Origin: Streptomyces sp. NBC_00554
GTDB lineage: Bacteria > Actinomycetota > Actinomycetes > Streptomycetales > Streptomycetaceae
Length of the DNA stretch: 64,000 nucleotides
NCBI RefSeq assembly: GCF_041431135.1
Contig: NZ_CP107799.1
Coordinates: 4,092,001-4,156,000 of the forward strand
Direction of reading: 5' to 3'
Shown: piece after piece, positions 1 through 7,932 of the stretch
Layout of the letters: each line of letters starts with the position of its first letter
How positions within the stretch are numbered: position 1 is the stretch's first letter
The notes under the pieces: model-generated
Seen by the model: only the letters and a program-made list of their open reading frames with translations
The model's database searches: none
Told to the model about the DNA's origin: nothing
Position numbers and translations under genes: made by a program

Positions 1-7
1 GGTTCGA

Positions 8-36
8 CGGATATCTGACAGCTAACCAACAGTCAA
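8..36 (-). promoter_or_regulatory. candidate promoter for the downstream secY operon
   Basis: On the minus strand a TTGACT box (31-36) is followed after 17 bp by TATCCG (8-13). It lies beyond the rplO terminator-like hairpin and points out of the window, where secY-adk-map is expected in actinobacteria. The -10 match is weak. Confidence 0.3.
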
Positions 37-127
37 AGGCCGCCCGGAGTTCCCTTGAGACGCACCGGACGAAATTCGGCAGCGCAGGCCACCTTACCGG
101 CGACACTGCCCCCCTTGGAACGACCAA

Positions 128-159
128 CCGGGGATGCCCCTTTTGTGGGGCATCCCCGG
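128..159 (-). terminator. hairpin downstream of rplO
   Basis: A perfect 13-bp stem (128-140 with 147-159) encloses a TTTTGT loop, about 40 bases after the rplO stop. There is no clean T-run, which is usual for Streptomyces. It could act as terminator, attenuator or 3' stabiliser between rplO and secY. Confidence 0.6.
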
Positions 160-195
160 CTGGGATCGCTCAAGTCATCGAGACGCCTGGAGAAT

Positions 196-651
196 TCAGA
201 CGAGCTCGGTGACGGTACCGCCGGCGGCGGTGATCTTCTCCTTGGCGGAGCCGGAGACGGCGTCAACCGTCACCTGCAGCGCCACGGTGATCTCGCCCTG
301 GCCGAGGACCTTGACGAGGCTGTTCTTGCGAACCGCACCGTTGGCGACGAGCCCCTCGACAGTGACTTCGCCACCCTCCGGGTACAGCGACGCCAGCTTG
401 TCGAGGTTCACGACCTGGTACTCGGTCTTGAACGGGTTCCGGAAGCCCTTGAGCTTCGGAAGACGCATGTGGAGGGGCATCTGGCCACCCTCGAAGCGCT
501 CCGGAACCTGGTAACGGGCCTTCGTGCCCTTGGTACCACGACCAGCCGTCTTACCCTTCGACGCCTCACCACGACCCACACGGGTCTTGGCGGTCTTGGC
601 GCCCGGGGCGGGACGGAGGTTGTGGATCTTGAGCGGGTTGTTCTCACCCAT
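196..651 (-). CDS. rplO: 50S ribosomal protein L15
   Basis: Structural protein of the large subunit that binds 23S rRNA late in assembly. The 151-residue product has the usual basic, glycine-rich N-terminal tail (GRGEASKGKTAGRGTKG) and the LPKLKGF segment typical of L15. The ATG lies 2 bases after the rpmD stop, and its GAGGAGG ribosome-binding site sits inside the 3' end of rpmD, so the two are translationally coupled. It is the last spc-operon cistron seen before a strong hairpin. Confidence 0.97.
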   Translation of the reverse strand: MGENNPLKIHNLRPAPGAKTAKTRVGRGEASKGKTAGRGTKGTKARYQVPERFEGGQMPLHMRLPKLKGFRNPFKTEYQVVNLDKLASLYPEGGEVTVEGLVANGAVRKNSLVKVLGQGEITVALQVTVDAVSGSAKEKITAAGGTVTELV

Positions 652-653
652 GT

Positions 654-836
654 TCAGTCGACCTCCTCAACCGTCACGAGGTGGCGGACGGTGTGAACCA
701 TTCCGCGGAACTCGGGGCGGTCCTCCTTGACGACCACGGTGTTGATCCCCTTGAGACCAAGGGACCGCAGGGTGTCACGGTGGTTCTGCTTGCTGCCGAT
801 GTACGACTTCGTCTGCGTGACCTTGAGGCGAGCCAT
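654..836 (-). CDS. rpmD: 50S ribosomal protein L30
   Basis: Small large-subunit protein of 60 residues, the normal bacterial length, starting MARLKVTQTKSYIGSKQNHR and carrying the L30 core (TLRSLGL, MVHTVRHLV). A longer in-frame reading exists, but the ATG at 836 overlaps the rpsE stop codon (TAATG) and matches the family start. It lies between rpsE and rplO. Confidence 0.96.
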   Translation of the reverse strand: MARLKVTQTKSYIGSKQNHRDTLRSLGLKGINTVVVKEDRPEFRGMVHTVRHLVTVEEVD

Positions 837-1441
837 TACGCACCCGCTCCCGCACGTGCACGAAGCAGAGCCGCGGGGGCGACGTCCTCGAGGGGCAGAC
901 CGCGGCGGGCCGCGATCTCCTCGGGACGCTGCAGGCCCTTGAGGGCCGCCACAGTCGCGTGCACGATGTTGATCGCGTTGGACGAGCCGAGCGACTTCGA
1001 CAGGATGTCGTGAACGCCGGCGCACTCCAGGACAGCACGCACCGGGCCACCGGCGATAACGCCGGTACCGGGGGAAGCAGGCTTGAGCAGGACGACGCCC
1101 GCGGCCTTCTCGCCCGTGATCGGGTGCGGGATGGTGCCCTGGATACGGGGGACCTTGAAGAAGTGCTTCTTGGCCTCTTCAACACCCTTGGCGATCGCGG
1201 CCGGCACCTCCTTGGCCTTGCCGTAACCGACACCGACGGTGCCGTCACCATCGCCCACTACGACGAGCGCAGTGAAGCTGAAGCGACGACCACCCTTCAC
1301 AACCTTGGCAACGCGGTTGATCGCGACAACGCGCTCAACGTAGGCGGTCTTCTCGGCGGCAGCTGCGCCACCGTCGCGACCCTTCCGGTCCCGCCGCTCG
1401 CCGCCACCGGCACCGCTTCCGCGGCGCTGGGGTCCAGCCAT
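836..1441 (-). CDS. rpsE: 30S ribosomal protein S5
   Basis: Small-subunit protein involved in decoding fidelity and mRNA unwinding at the entry tunnel. The product is 201 residues: a streptomycete Gly/Arg-rich N-terminal extension (about 40 residues), then the S5 double-stranded-RNA-binding fold (VVAINRVAKVVKGGRRFSF) and the C-terminal S5 domain. It ends in a short Ala/Gly tail. The stop overlaps the start of rpmD. Confidence 0.97.
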   Translation of the reverse strand: MAGPQRRGSGAGGGERRDRKGRDGGAAAAEKTAYVERVVAINRVAKVVKGGRRFSFTALVVVGDGDGTVGVGYGKAKEVPAAIAKGVEEAKKHFFKVPRIQGTIPHPITGEKAAGVVLLKPASPGTGVIAGGPVRAVLECAGVHDILSKSLGSSNAINIVHATVAALKGLQRPEEIAARRGLPLEDVAPAALLRARAGAGA

Positions 1442-1482
1442 TGGAATTACCTCTCTCTGTTTCCGCTAGCTACGGAACCGAC

Positions 1483-1866
1483 TCAGAACTTGAGTCCGGC
1501 TTCGCGGGCGGCGTCCGCCAGAGCGGCAATGCGCCCGGCGTACTGGTTTCCACCACGGTCGAATACGACAGCCTCGACACCGGCGGCCTTGGCGCGCTCG
1601 GCAACCAGGGCGCCGACCGACTTGGCCTGCGCGGACTTGTCGCCCTCGGCACCGCGGACGGTCGTGTCCAGGGTCGACGCCGACGCCAGGGTGTGACCCT
1701 TAACGTCGTCGATGACCTGGGCCACGATGTGGCGGTTGGAGCGCGTCACGACCAGGCGCGGACGCTCAGCCGTACCCGAGATGTGCTTACGGATCCGGAT
1801 GTGACGACGCTTGATGGCAGCACGCTTGTAAGCGTCGCCCTTAGCAATCTTGACACCGTATGCCAT
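1483..1866 (-). CDS. rplR: 50S ribosomal protein L18
   Basis: Large-subunit protein of 127 residues that binds 5S rRNA together with L5. Basic N-terminus (KRRHIRIRKHISGTAERPRL) and the C-terminal FDRGGNQYAGR...ADAAREAGL motif are diagnostic. It follows rplF by 3 bases and precedes rpsE by 41 bases in the spc operon. Confidence 0.97.
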   Translation of the reverse strand: MAYGVKIAKGDAYKRAAIKRRHIRIRKHISGTAERPRLVVTRSNRHIVAQVIDDVKGHTLASASTLDTTVRGAEGDKSAQAKSVGALVAERAKAAGVEAVVFDRGGNQYAGRIAALADAAREAGLKF

Positions 1867-1869
1867 GGC

Positions 1870-2409
1870 TTACTTACCCGCCTTTCCGACCTTGCGGCGG
1901 ATGACTTCGCCTTCGTACTTGACACCCTTGGCCTTGTACGGGTCGGGCTTCCGCAGCTTGCGGATGTTGGCCGCAACCTCTCCGACCTTCTGCTTGTCGA
2001 TGCCCTCGACCGAGAAGTGCGTCGGGTTCTCGACCTTGAACGAGATGCCCTCGGGCGCCTCGACCGTGATCGAGTGGCTGTAGCCGAGCGAGAACTCCAG
2101 GTTGGAGCCCTTCGCCAGGACGCGGTAACCGACACCGCTGATTTCGAGCTTCTTCACGTAACCCTGGGTCACGCCGGTGATCATGTTCGCCACCAGCGTG
2201 CGGGACAGGCCGTGCAGGGCCTTGTTCTGACGCTCGTCGTTCGGGCGGGTGACATTGAGAATGCCGTCCTCACCCTTGGCGACATCGATAGGCGCCGCGA
2301 CGGTGTGGGAGAGAGAGCCCTTGGGGCCCTTCACCTGGACCGTACGGCCGTCGATGGTGACGTCCACGCCGGCGGGAACCGTGATGGGGAGCTTGCCAAT
2401 ACGCGACAT
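1870..2409 (-). CDS. rplF: 50S ribosomal protein L6
   Basis: Large-subunit protein near the factor-binding centre. The 179 residues contain the two tandem L6 domains; the second has GVGYRVLAKGSNLEFSLGYS and the basic end GEVIRRKVGKAGK. It lies 24 bases after rpsH and 3 bases before rplR. Confidence 0.97.
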   Translation of the reverse strand: MSRIGKLPITVPAGVDVTIDGRTVQVKGPKGSLSHTVAAPIDVAKGEDGILNVTRPNDERQNKALHGLSRTLVANMITGVTQGYVKKLEISGVGYRVLAKGSNLEFSLGYSHSITVEAPEGISFKVENPTHFSVEGIDKQKVGEVAANIRKLRKPDPYKAKGVKYEGEVIRRKVGKAGK

Positions 2410-2433
2410 AGCTTTTTCCTCCGTTCCCTTCCG

Positions 2434-2832
2434 CTACCAGACGTAGGCGAGAACTTCTCCGCCTACGCCCTTCTTGCCGGCCTGCTGTCCAGTGAGGAGA
2501 CCGTGCGACGTGGAGATGATCGCCACGCCGAGGCCACCGAGCACCTTGGGCAGGGAGGTGGACTTCGCGTACACACGCAGACCCGGCTTCGAGATCCGCT
2601 TGATGCCCGCGATGGAGCGCTCACGGTTCGGGCCGAACTTCAGCTCGAGGACGAGCTTCTTGCCGACCTCGGCGTCCTCGACCTTCCAGCCGGTGATGAA
2701 GCCCTCCTGCTGGAGGATCTCCGCGATGTGAGACTTGATCTTGCTGTGCGGCATCGCGACATCGTCGTGGTACGCCGAGTTCGCGTTACGCAGACGAGTA
2801 AGCATGTCTGCGATGGGATCAGTCATGGTCAT
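2434..2832 (-). CDS. rpsH: 30S ribosomal protein S8
   Basis: Primary 16S rRNA-binding protein; in Escherichia coli it also represses the spc operon. The 132-residue protein begins MTMTDPIADMLTRLRNAN and ends with the conserved STSHGLLTG...GGEVLAYVW. It is separated from rpsN by a 207-base gap that is long for this operon and contains a hairpin at the rpsN stop. Confidence 0.97.
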   Translation of the reverse strand: MTMTDPIADMLTRLRNANSAYHDDVAMPHSKIKSHIAEILQQEGFITGWKVEDAEVGKKLVLELKFGPNRERSIAGIKRISKPGLRVYAKSTSLPKVLGGLGVAIISTSHGLLTGQQAGKKGVGGEVLAYVW

Positions 2833-3020
2833 GAATTGGCCTTCGGCCTCTCTCGCCGGGGTTTCCAGTGCGCCATCCCTCTCCCCACTCAGTGGCGGGA
2901 CGGGTGCGGTGCGGGGACCTACGGCGTAGTAAGTCGTACGGGCGGCAGGCGCCCAACCCTCCTAGCCTAAGCCATGGAGAGCAGGGCACCTTACCGACCC
3001 ATTGCTTACCGAGAGCCTCG

Positions 3021-3044
3021 GGTAATCCCAACTAAGGGATTACC
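3021..3044 (-). promoter_or_regulatory. intercistronic hairpin over the rpsN stop codon
   Basis: A perfect 9-bp stem (GGTAATCCC with GGGATTACC, loop of six) spans the rpsN stop codon at 3040-3042. It opens the unusually long rpsN-rpsH gap. It may be a processing, pausing or autoregulatory site; the function is inferred only from position. Confidence 0.45.
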
Positions 3045-3225
3045 AGGAGCTCTTGGTCACGCCCGGCAGCTCGCCACGGTGAGCCATCTCACGAAGGCAG
3101 ATGCGGCACAGGCCGAACTTGCGGTACACGGAGTGCGGACGGCCGCAGCGCTGGCAGCGCGTGTAGCCACGTACGCCGAACTTGGGCTTACGAGCAGCCT
3201 TGGCAATCAGAGCCTTCTTCGCCAT
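3040..3225 (-). CDS. rpsN: 30S ribosomal protein S14 (zinc-binding, type Z)
   Basis: Small-subunit head protein. At 61 residues it is the short zinc form, with both CxxC pairs intact (CQRC and CRIC). This is the C+ variant expected in the actinobacterial spc operon; zinc-free paralogues in Streptomyces are normally Zur-controlled and encoded elsewhere. It lies 5 bases after rplE. Confidence 0.96.
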   Translation of the reverse strand: MAKKALIAKAARKPKFGVRGYTRCQRCGRPHSVYRKFGLCRICLREMAHRGELPGVTKSSW

Positions 3226-3230
3226 CTCGG

Positions 3231-3788
3231 TTACGCCTCCTTGAAGGGGAAGCCGAGGTGACGGAGAAGGGCGCGGCCCTCAGCGTCGTTGGTCGCCGTG
3301 GTGACCACGGTGATGTCCATACCCCGGACGCGGTCGATCTTGTCCTGGTCGATCTCGTGGAACATGACCTGCTCCGTGAGACCGAAGGTGTAGTTGCCAC
3401 GGCCGTCGAACTGCTTGGGGGACAGACCACGGAAGTCGCGGATGCGCGGAAGCGCGAGCGACAGGGTGCGGTCCAGGAACTCCCACATGCGGTCGCCACG
3501 GAGCGTGACGTGGGCACCGATCGGCTGACCCTCACGCAGCTTGAACTGCGCGATGGACTTGCGGGCCTTGGTGACGGCCGGCTTCTGACCGGTGATCGTG
3601 GTCAGGTCACGGACGGCACCGTCCATGAGCTTCGAGTCACGGGCGGCGTCGCCGACACCCATGTTGACCACGATCTTGACGAGGCCGGGAACCTGCATGA
3701 CGTTCGCGTACGCGAACTCTTCAAGCAGCTTGCCCGCGATCTCCTCGCGGTACTTCGTCTTGAGACGCGGAGTCGTGGTGGTAGCCAT
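3231..3788 (-). CDS. rplE: 50S ribosomal protein L5
   Basis: 5S rRNA-binding protein forming the B1b intersubunit bridge; 185 residues. Diagnostic segments include VVNMGVGDAARDSK, TGQKPAVTKARKSIA and RDFRGLSPKQFDGRGNY. The start overlaps the rplX stop by one base, indicating coupled translation. Confidence 0.97.
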   Translation of the reverse strand: MATTTTPRLKTKYREEIAGKLLEEFAYANVMQVPGLVKIVVNMGVGDAARDSKLMDGAVRDLTTITGQKPAVTKARKSIAQFKLREGQPIGAHVTLRGDRMWEFLDRTLSLALPRIRDFRGLSPKQFDGRGNYTFGLTEQVMFHEIDQDKIDRVRGMDITVVTTATNDAEGRALLRHLGFPFKEA

Positions 3789-4111
3789 CAGATGTCCTCA
3801 CCCGTCCGCTTGGCAACGCGGATCTTGTTGCCCTCGTCGTCGAAGCGGTAACCGACACGCGTGACGACCTTGTTGCCGTCCTTCTCAACGACCAGCTGGA
3901 CGTTGGAGACGTGGACGGGCGCCTCGGTCGTGACGATGCCGCCGGCCTGCGAACCCTTTGCGGTCGGGCCGGCCTTGGTGTGCTTCTTGACCCGGTTGAC
4001 ACCCTCGACCAGGACGCGGTCCTCGCGGGGGTAGGCCGCAATGACCTTGCCCTGCTTGCCCTTGTCCTTGCCGGTGATGACCTGAACCGTGTCACCCTTC
4101 TTGATCTTCAT
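3788..4111 (-). CDS. rplX: 50S ribosomal protein L24
   Basis: Assembly-initiator protein at the exit-tunnel rim. The 107-residue product begins with a KOW motif (KKGDTVQVITGKDKGKQGKV) and carries the L24 segment VEGVNRVKKHTK. It sits 2 bases after rplN and overlaps rplE by one base. Confidence 0.97.
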   Translation of the reverse strand: MKIKKGDTVQVITGKDKGKQGKVIAAYPREDRVLVEGVNRVKKHTKAGPTAKGSQAGGIVTTEAPVHVSNVQLVVEKDGNKVVTRVGYRFDDEGNKIRVAKRTGEDI

Positions 4112-4113
4112 GC

Positions 4114-4482
4114 TTACAGCACCTCCGGCGCGAGCGAGATGATCTTCATGAACTTCTTCTCGCGCAGCTCCCGGCCCACCGGGCCGAAGATACGGGTGCC
4201 ACGAGGGTCGCCGTCGTTCTTGAGAATGACAGCGGCGTTCTCGTCGAAGCGGATGTACGAGCCGTCCGGACGGCGGCGCTCCTTGACGGTGCGAACGATG
4301 ACCGCCTTGATGACGTCACCCTTCTTCACATTGCCGCCGGGGATCGCGTCCTTGACGGTGGCGACGATGACGTCGCCGATGCCCGCGTAGCGGCGACCGG
4401 AGCCACCGAGCACACGGATGCAAAGGATTTCCTTCGCACCAGTGTTGTCGGCGACACGCAGTCGCGACTCCTGCTGGATCAC
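4114..4482 (-). CDS. rplN: 50S ribosomal protein L14
   Basis: Highly conserved 122-residue large-subunit protein, starting MIQQESRLRVADNTGAKEI and containing DENAAVILKNDGDPRGTRIF. It is the first spc-operon gene in classical nomenclature, here preceded by a 103-base gap with two hairpins. Confidence 0.98.
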   Translation of the reverse strand: MIQQESRLRVADNTGAKEILCIRVLGGSGRRYAGIGDVIVATVKDAIPGGNVKKGDVIKAVIVRTVKERRRPDGSYIRFDENAAVILKNDGDPRGTRIFGPVGRELREKKFMKIISLAPEVL

Positions 4483-4510
4483 GTCTATCTCCTGATTGTC
4501 TGCCGGTTCC

Positions 4511-4546
4511 CGGGGCGGGGTCGGCCTTTACGGCGACCCCGCCCCG
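4511..4546 (-). promoter_or_regulatory. strong hairpin in the rpsQ-rplN gap
   Basis: A 13-bp GC-only stem (4511-4523 with 4534-4546) around a 10-base loop lies between rpsQ and rplN, at the S10/spc boundary. It may act as partial terminator or stabiliser separating the two operons. Confidence 0.5.
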
Positions 4547-4561
4547 AGCCTGGCGGAACCA

Positions 4562-4583
4562 ACCTGAGGGAAACCCCTCAGGT
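4562..4583 (-). promoter_or_regulatory. second hairpin just after rpsQ
   Basis: A 9-bp stem (ACCTGAGGG with CCCTCAGGT, loop AAAC) begins 2 bases beyond the rpsQ stop and is followed by the larger hairpin at 4511-4546. The tandem arrangement suggests a boundary element at the end of the S10 operon. Confidence 0.45.
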
Positions 4584-4585
4584 AA

Positions 4586-4870
4586 TTACTTGGCCTTCTC
4601 GAGGATCTCGACGATGCGCCAGCGCTTCGTCGAGGACAGCGGCCGGGTCTCCATCAGGAGGACGCGGTCGCCGATGCCGGCGGCATTCTGCTCGTCGTGG
4701 GCCTTGAGCTTGCTGGTACGGCGGATGACCTTGCCGTACAGCGCGTGCTTGACGCGGTCCTCGACAGCGACGACGACGGTCTTGTCCATCTTGTCGCTGA
4801 CGACGAGACCCTCACGGGTCTTACGGAAGCTACGAGCCTCAGCGGTCTCGGTCACGTTGTTCTCACTCAT
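4586..4870 (-). CDS. rpsQ: 30S ribosomal protein S17
   Basis: 16S rRNA-binding protein with an OB fold; 94 residues including a short N-terminal extension before KTREGLVVSDKMDKTVVVAV. The ATG overlaps the rpmC stop by one base. It is the last gene of the S10 cluster before the double hairpin. Confidence 0.97.
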   Translation of the reverse strand: MSENNVTETAEARSFRKTREGLVVSDKMDKTVVVAVEDRVKHALYGKVIRRTSKLKAHDEQNAAGIGDRVLLMETRPLSSTKRWRIVEILEKAK

Positions 4871-5094
4871 CAGGCGCTCTCCACCGTCTCGATGCCCAGC
4901 TCGCGCTCACGCATCAGGGTGTAGATCCGCGCGATGTCCTTGCGGACGGCCTTGAGCCGCCCGTGGTTCTCGAGCTGACCGGTCGCCGCCTGGAAGCGGA
5001 GGTTGAACAGCTCTTCCTTGGCTTCGCGAAGCTTCGCGAGAAGCTCCTCGTCACCCAGTTCGCGCAGCTCGGACGCCTTGGTACCGGCCGACAT
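4870..5094 (-). CDS. rpmC: 50S ribosomal protein L29
   Basis: Small helical-hairpin protein at the tunnel exit, where it helps dock SRP and trigger factor. The ATG at 5094 gives 74 residues (MSAGTKASELRELG...) and makes an ATGA overlap with the rplP stop. A GTG one codon upstream is possible but less likely. Core motif FNLRFQAATGQLENHGRLKA. Confidence 0.96.
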   Translation of the reverse strand: MSAGTKASELRELGDEELLAKLREAKEELFNLRFQAATGQLENHGRLKAVRKDIARIYTLMRERELGIETVESA

Positions 5095-5513
5095 CACGCT
5101 TCACCTGCCTCGCGCTTGACGATCCGGCACTTCATCGGCAGCTTGTGGGCTGCGCGAGTAAGGGCCTCACGGGCGATCTTCTCGTTGGGGTAGGACAGTT
5201 CGAACATGACCCGGCCCGGGTGCACGTTCGCGACCCACCACTCGGGCGAACCCTTACCGGAACCCATGCGGGTCTCGGCAGGCTTCTTGGTCAGCGGGCG
5301 GTCCGGGTAGATGTTGATCCAGACCTTGCCGCCACGCTTGATGTGGCGGGTCATCGCGATACGCGCCGCCTCGATCTGGCGGTTGGTCACGTAAGCCGGC
5401 GTGAGGGCCTGAATGCCGTACTCGCCGAACGAGACCTGCGTACCGCCCTTGGCCTGACCACGGCGCTTCGGGTGGTGCTGCTTGCGGTGCTTGACCCTAC
5501 GAGGGATCAGCAT
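5094..5513 (-). CDS. rplP: 50S ribosomal protein L16
   Basis: Large-subunit protein near the A site, needed for peptidyl-transferase activity. The 139 residues include the invariant N-terminus MLIPRRVKHRKQHHPKRRG and the PLTKKPAETRMGSGKGSPEWWVA loop region. It is coupled to rpmC downstream and sits 5 bases after rpsC. Confidence 0.98.
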   Translation of the reverse strand: MLIPRRVKHRKQHHPKRRGQAKGGTQVSFGEYGIQALTPAYVTNRQIEAARIAMTRHIKRGGKVWINIYPDRPLTKKPAETRMGSGKGSPEWWVANVHPGRVMFELSYPNEKIAREALTRAAHKLPMKCRIVKREAGEA

Positions 5514-5518
5514 GTCGG

Positions 5519-6373
5519 TCAGGCCTCCGTTCCGGTGCTCTCAGCCGGAGCGGCAGCGGCGGCGGGAGCGGCGGCCTTGGGGGCCTCGGCTGCCGGCGCG
5601 GACTGCTGCTGCGGCTTGCGGCCGCGGCCGCCACGCTCGCCACCACGGGCACCACCACGGGCCGGGCGGTCACCGCCGCCACCCGCGCCACCGCGCGCCG
5701 GGCGGTTACCCGCACGGGCAGCGGCGTTCTCGGCGCGGACCTCGGCGATGTTCTTGACGTTGCCCTTGTAGATCCAGACCTTCACGCCGATGCGGCCGAA
5801 GGTCGTCTTGGCCTCGAAGAAGCCGTAGTCGACGTTCGCGCGGAGCGTGTGCAGGGGCACACGGCCCTCGCGGTAGAACTCCGAGCGGGACATCTCGGCG
5901 CCGCCGAGACGTCCACCACACTGGATCTTGATGCCCTTGGCGCCGGCCTTCATCGACGACTGCATGCTCTTACGCATGGCACGCCGGAAGGAGACGCGGG
6001 AGGACAGCTGCTCGGCAACGGCCTGAGCAACCAGCTGAGCGTCCGTCTCGGGGTTCTTGACCTCGAGGATGTTCAGCTGGACCTGCTTGCCCGTGAGCTT
6101 CTCGAGGTCGCCGCGGATGCGGTCGGCCTCGGCGCCACGGCGGCCGATGACGATGCCGGGACGCGCGGTGTGGATGTCCACACGCACACGGTCACGGGTG
6201 CGCTCGATCTCAACCTTCGAGATGCCGGCGCGCTCCATGCCGGACGTCATCATCCGACGGATGGCGACGTCTTCCTTGACGTAGTCCTTGTACAGCTTGT
6301 CGGCGTACCAACGGGACTTGAAGTCCGTGGTAATGCCGAGCCGGAACCCATGCGGGTTAACCTTCTGGCCCAT
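5519..6373 (-). CDS. rpsC: 30S ribosomal protein S3
   Basis: mRNA-entry protein of the small subunit. The 284-residue product has an N-terminal segment, a type-2 KH domain with the GRRG loop (VIGRRGAEADRIRGDL), and the C-terminal S3 domain (GRIGVKVWIYKG). Then comes a streptomycete-type tail of about 65 residues rich in Ala, Gly, Arg and Pro (GNRPARGG, RGRKPQQQ) that is probably disordered. It overlaps the rplV stop by one base. Confidence 0.97.
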   Translation of the reverse strand: MGQKVNPHGFRLGITTDFKSRWYADKLYKDYVKEDVAIRRMMTSGMERAGISKVEIERTRDRVRVDIHTARPGIVIGRRGAEADRIRGDLEKLTGKQVQLNILEVKNPETDAQLVAQAVAEQLSSRVSFRRAMRKSMQSSMKAGAKGIKIQCGGRLGGAEMSRSEFYREGRVPLHTLRANVDYGFFEAKTTFGRIGVKVWIYKGNVKNIAEVRAENAAARAGNRPARGGAGGGGDRPARGGARGGERGGRGRKPQQQSAPAAEAPKAAAPAAAAAPAESTGTEA

Positions 6374-6720
6374 TACCGGGTTCCTTCCTTGCTGCTGACG
6401 ACCACGGTGATGTGGCTGGTCCGCTTGCGGATCCGGTAGGCACGGCCCTGGGCGCGCGGACGGAACCGCTTCAGGGTCGGACCCTCGTCGACGTACGCCT
6501 CAGAGATGACAAGGCTGCCGGCGTCGGTGTGGTCGTAGTTGTGCGCGGCGTTGGCGATGGCGCTGTCGAGCACCTTGCCAACCGGCACGCTCGCGGCCTG
6601 CGCGGCGAAACGCAGGACCGCCTGAGCCTCCGTGGCATCCATGCCACGGATAAGGTCCACCACACGGCGGGCCTTCATGGGCGTAACGCGGATGTACCGC
6701 GCCTGGGCCCTGGCTTCCAT
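6373..6720 (-). CDS. rplV: 50S ribosomal protein L22
   Basis: Tunnel-lining protein with a long beta-hairpin; changes in it can give macrolide resistance. The ATG at 6720 (MEARAQARYIRVTPMKAR) gives 115 residues and matches the family start; an in-frame extension to 6756 would add 12 unrelated residues. The hairpin segment RFRPRAQGRAYRIRKRTSHI appears wild-type. Confidence 0.95.
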   Translation of the reverse strand: MEARAQARYIRVTPMKARRVVDLIRGMDATEAQAVLRFAAQAASVPVGKVLDSAIANAAHNYDHTDAGSLVISEAYVDEGPTLKRFRPRAQGRAYRIRKRTSHITVVVSSKEGTR

Positions 6721-6762
6721 GGTTGTCCTTCCAGTGTCTGTCATGGTCGATTCCACCCCGCG

Positions 6763-7044
6763 CTAGCGGCGCTTCGTCTTCCGGTCGTCCTTGACGTGAC
6801 CCCGGAAGGTGCGCGTCGGCGAGAACTCGCCGAGCTTGTGGCCGACCATCGACTCGGTGACAAACACCGGGATGTGGATCTTGCCGTTGTGCACCGCGAT
6901 CGTGTGACCGAGCATGGCCGGGATGATCATCGAGCGACGGGACCAGGTCTTGATGACGTTCTTGGTGCCGGCTTCGTTCTGTACGTCCACCTTCTTGATC
7001 AGGTGGTCGTCGACGAAGGGCCCCTTCTTGAGACTGCGCGGCAT
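6763..7044 (-). CDS. rpsS: 30S ribosomal protein S19
   Basis: Head protein contacting S13 and the 16S rRNA 3' domain; 93 residues beginning MPRSLKKGPFVDDHLIKKV, with VHNGKIHIPVFVTESMVGHK and LGEFSPTRTF. Ordinary family length, 12 bases after rplB. Confidence 0.98.
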   Translation of the reverse strand: MPRSLKKGPFVDDHLIKKVDVQNEAGTKNVIKTWSRRSMIIPAMLGHTIAVHNGKIHIPVFVTESMVGHKLGEFSPTRTFRGHVKDDRKTKRR

Positions 7045-7056
7045 CTAAACCCGCTC

Positions 7057-7893
7057 CTAGCGCTTCTTGTTCGACTTGCGGCGGCGGACGATGTACTTGC
7101 TCGAAGCCTTCTTCGGCGAGCGAGTACGACCCTCCTTCTGACCCCACGGGGAGACCGGGTGGCGACCACCGGAGGTCTTGCCCTCACCACCACCGTGCGG
7201 GTGGTCAACCGGGTTCATCGCCACACCGCGAACGGACGGGCGGACGCCCAGCCAGCGCTTGCGGCCGGCCTTACCCCAGTTGATGTTGCTCTGCTCGGCG
7301 TTGCCGACCTCGCCGACCGTGGCGCGGCAGCGCTGGTCGACCAGACGGATCTCACCGGAGGGCATGCGGAGGTGGGCCATGGTGCCCTCCTTCGCGAGCA
7401 GCTGCACCGAGGCGCCGGCGGAGCGGGCGAACTTGGCGCCGCCACCCGGACGGAGCTCGATCGCGTGGATCGTGGTACCGACCGGGATGTTGCGGAGCGC
7501 CAGGTTGTTGCCCGGCTTGATGTCGGCCCCAGGACCGTTCTCGACGCGGTCGCCCTGCGACAGGTTGCGGGGGGCGAGGATGTAACGCTTCTCGCCGTCC
7601 GCGTAGTGCAGCAGCGCGATGCGCGCGGTGCGGTTGGGGTCGTACTCGATGTGCGCGACCTTCGCCGGCACGCCGTCCTTGTCATGGCGACGGAAGTCGA
7701 TGACGCGGTAGGCGCGCTTGTGTCCGCCACCCTGGTGGCGAACGGTCACACGACCGGAATTGTTACGGCCGCCCTTGCTGTGCAGGGGGCGAACCAGCGA
7801 CTTCTCCGGCGTGGACCGCGTGACCTCGACGAAGTCGGCGACGCTGGAGCCACGGCGGCCCGGCGTAGTCGGCTTGTACTTGCGGATTCCCAT
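7057..7893 (-). CDS. rplB: 50S ribosomal protein L2
   Basis: Largest primary 23S rRNA-binding protein, required for subunit association and peptidyl transfer. The 278 residues show both L2 domains, and the C-terminal VDHPHGGGEGK with its conserved histidine near the catalytic centre. It lies 39 bases after rplW. Confidence 0.98.
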   Translation of the reverse strand: MGIRKYKPTTPGRRGSSVADFVEVTRSTPEKSLVRPLHSKGGRNNSGRVTVRHQGGGHKRAYRVIDFRRHDKDGVPAKVAHIEYDPNRTARIALLHYADGEKRYILAPRNLSQGDRVENGPGADIKPGNNLALRNIPVGTTIHAIELRPGGGAKFARSAGASVQLLAKEGTMAHLRMPSGEIRLVDQRCRATVGEVGNAEQSNINWGKAGRKRWLGVRPSVRGVAMNPVDHPHGGGEGKTSGGRHPVSPWGQKEGRTRSPKKASSKYIVRRRKSNKKR

Positions 7894-7932
7894 TTCTCAG
7901 TCCTCGTCCGATATTCGGACCAGGGCGCTCCG

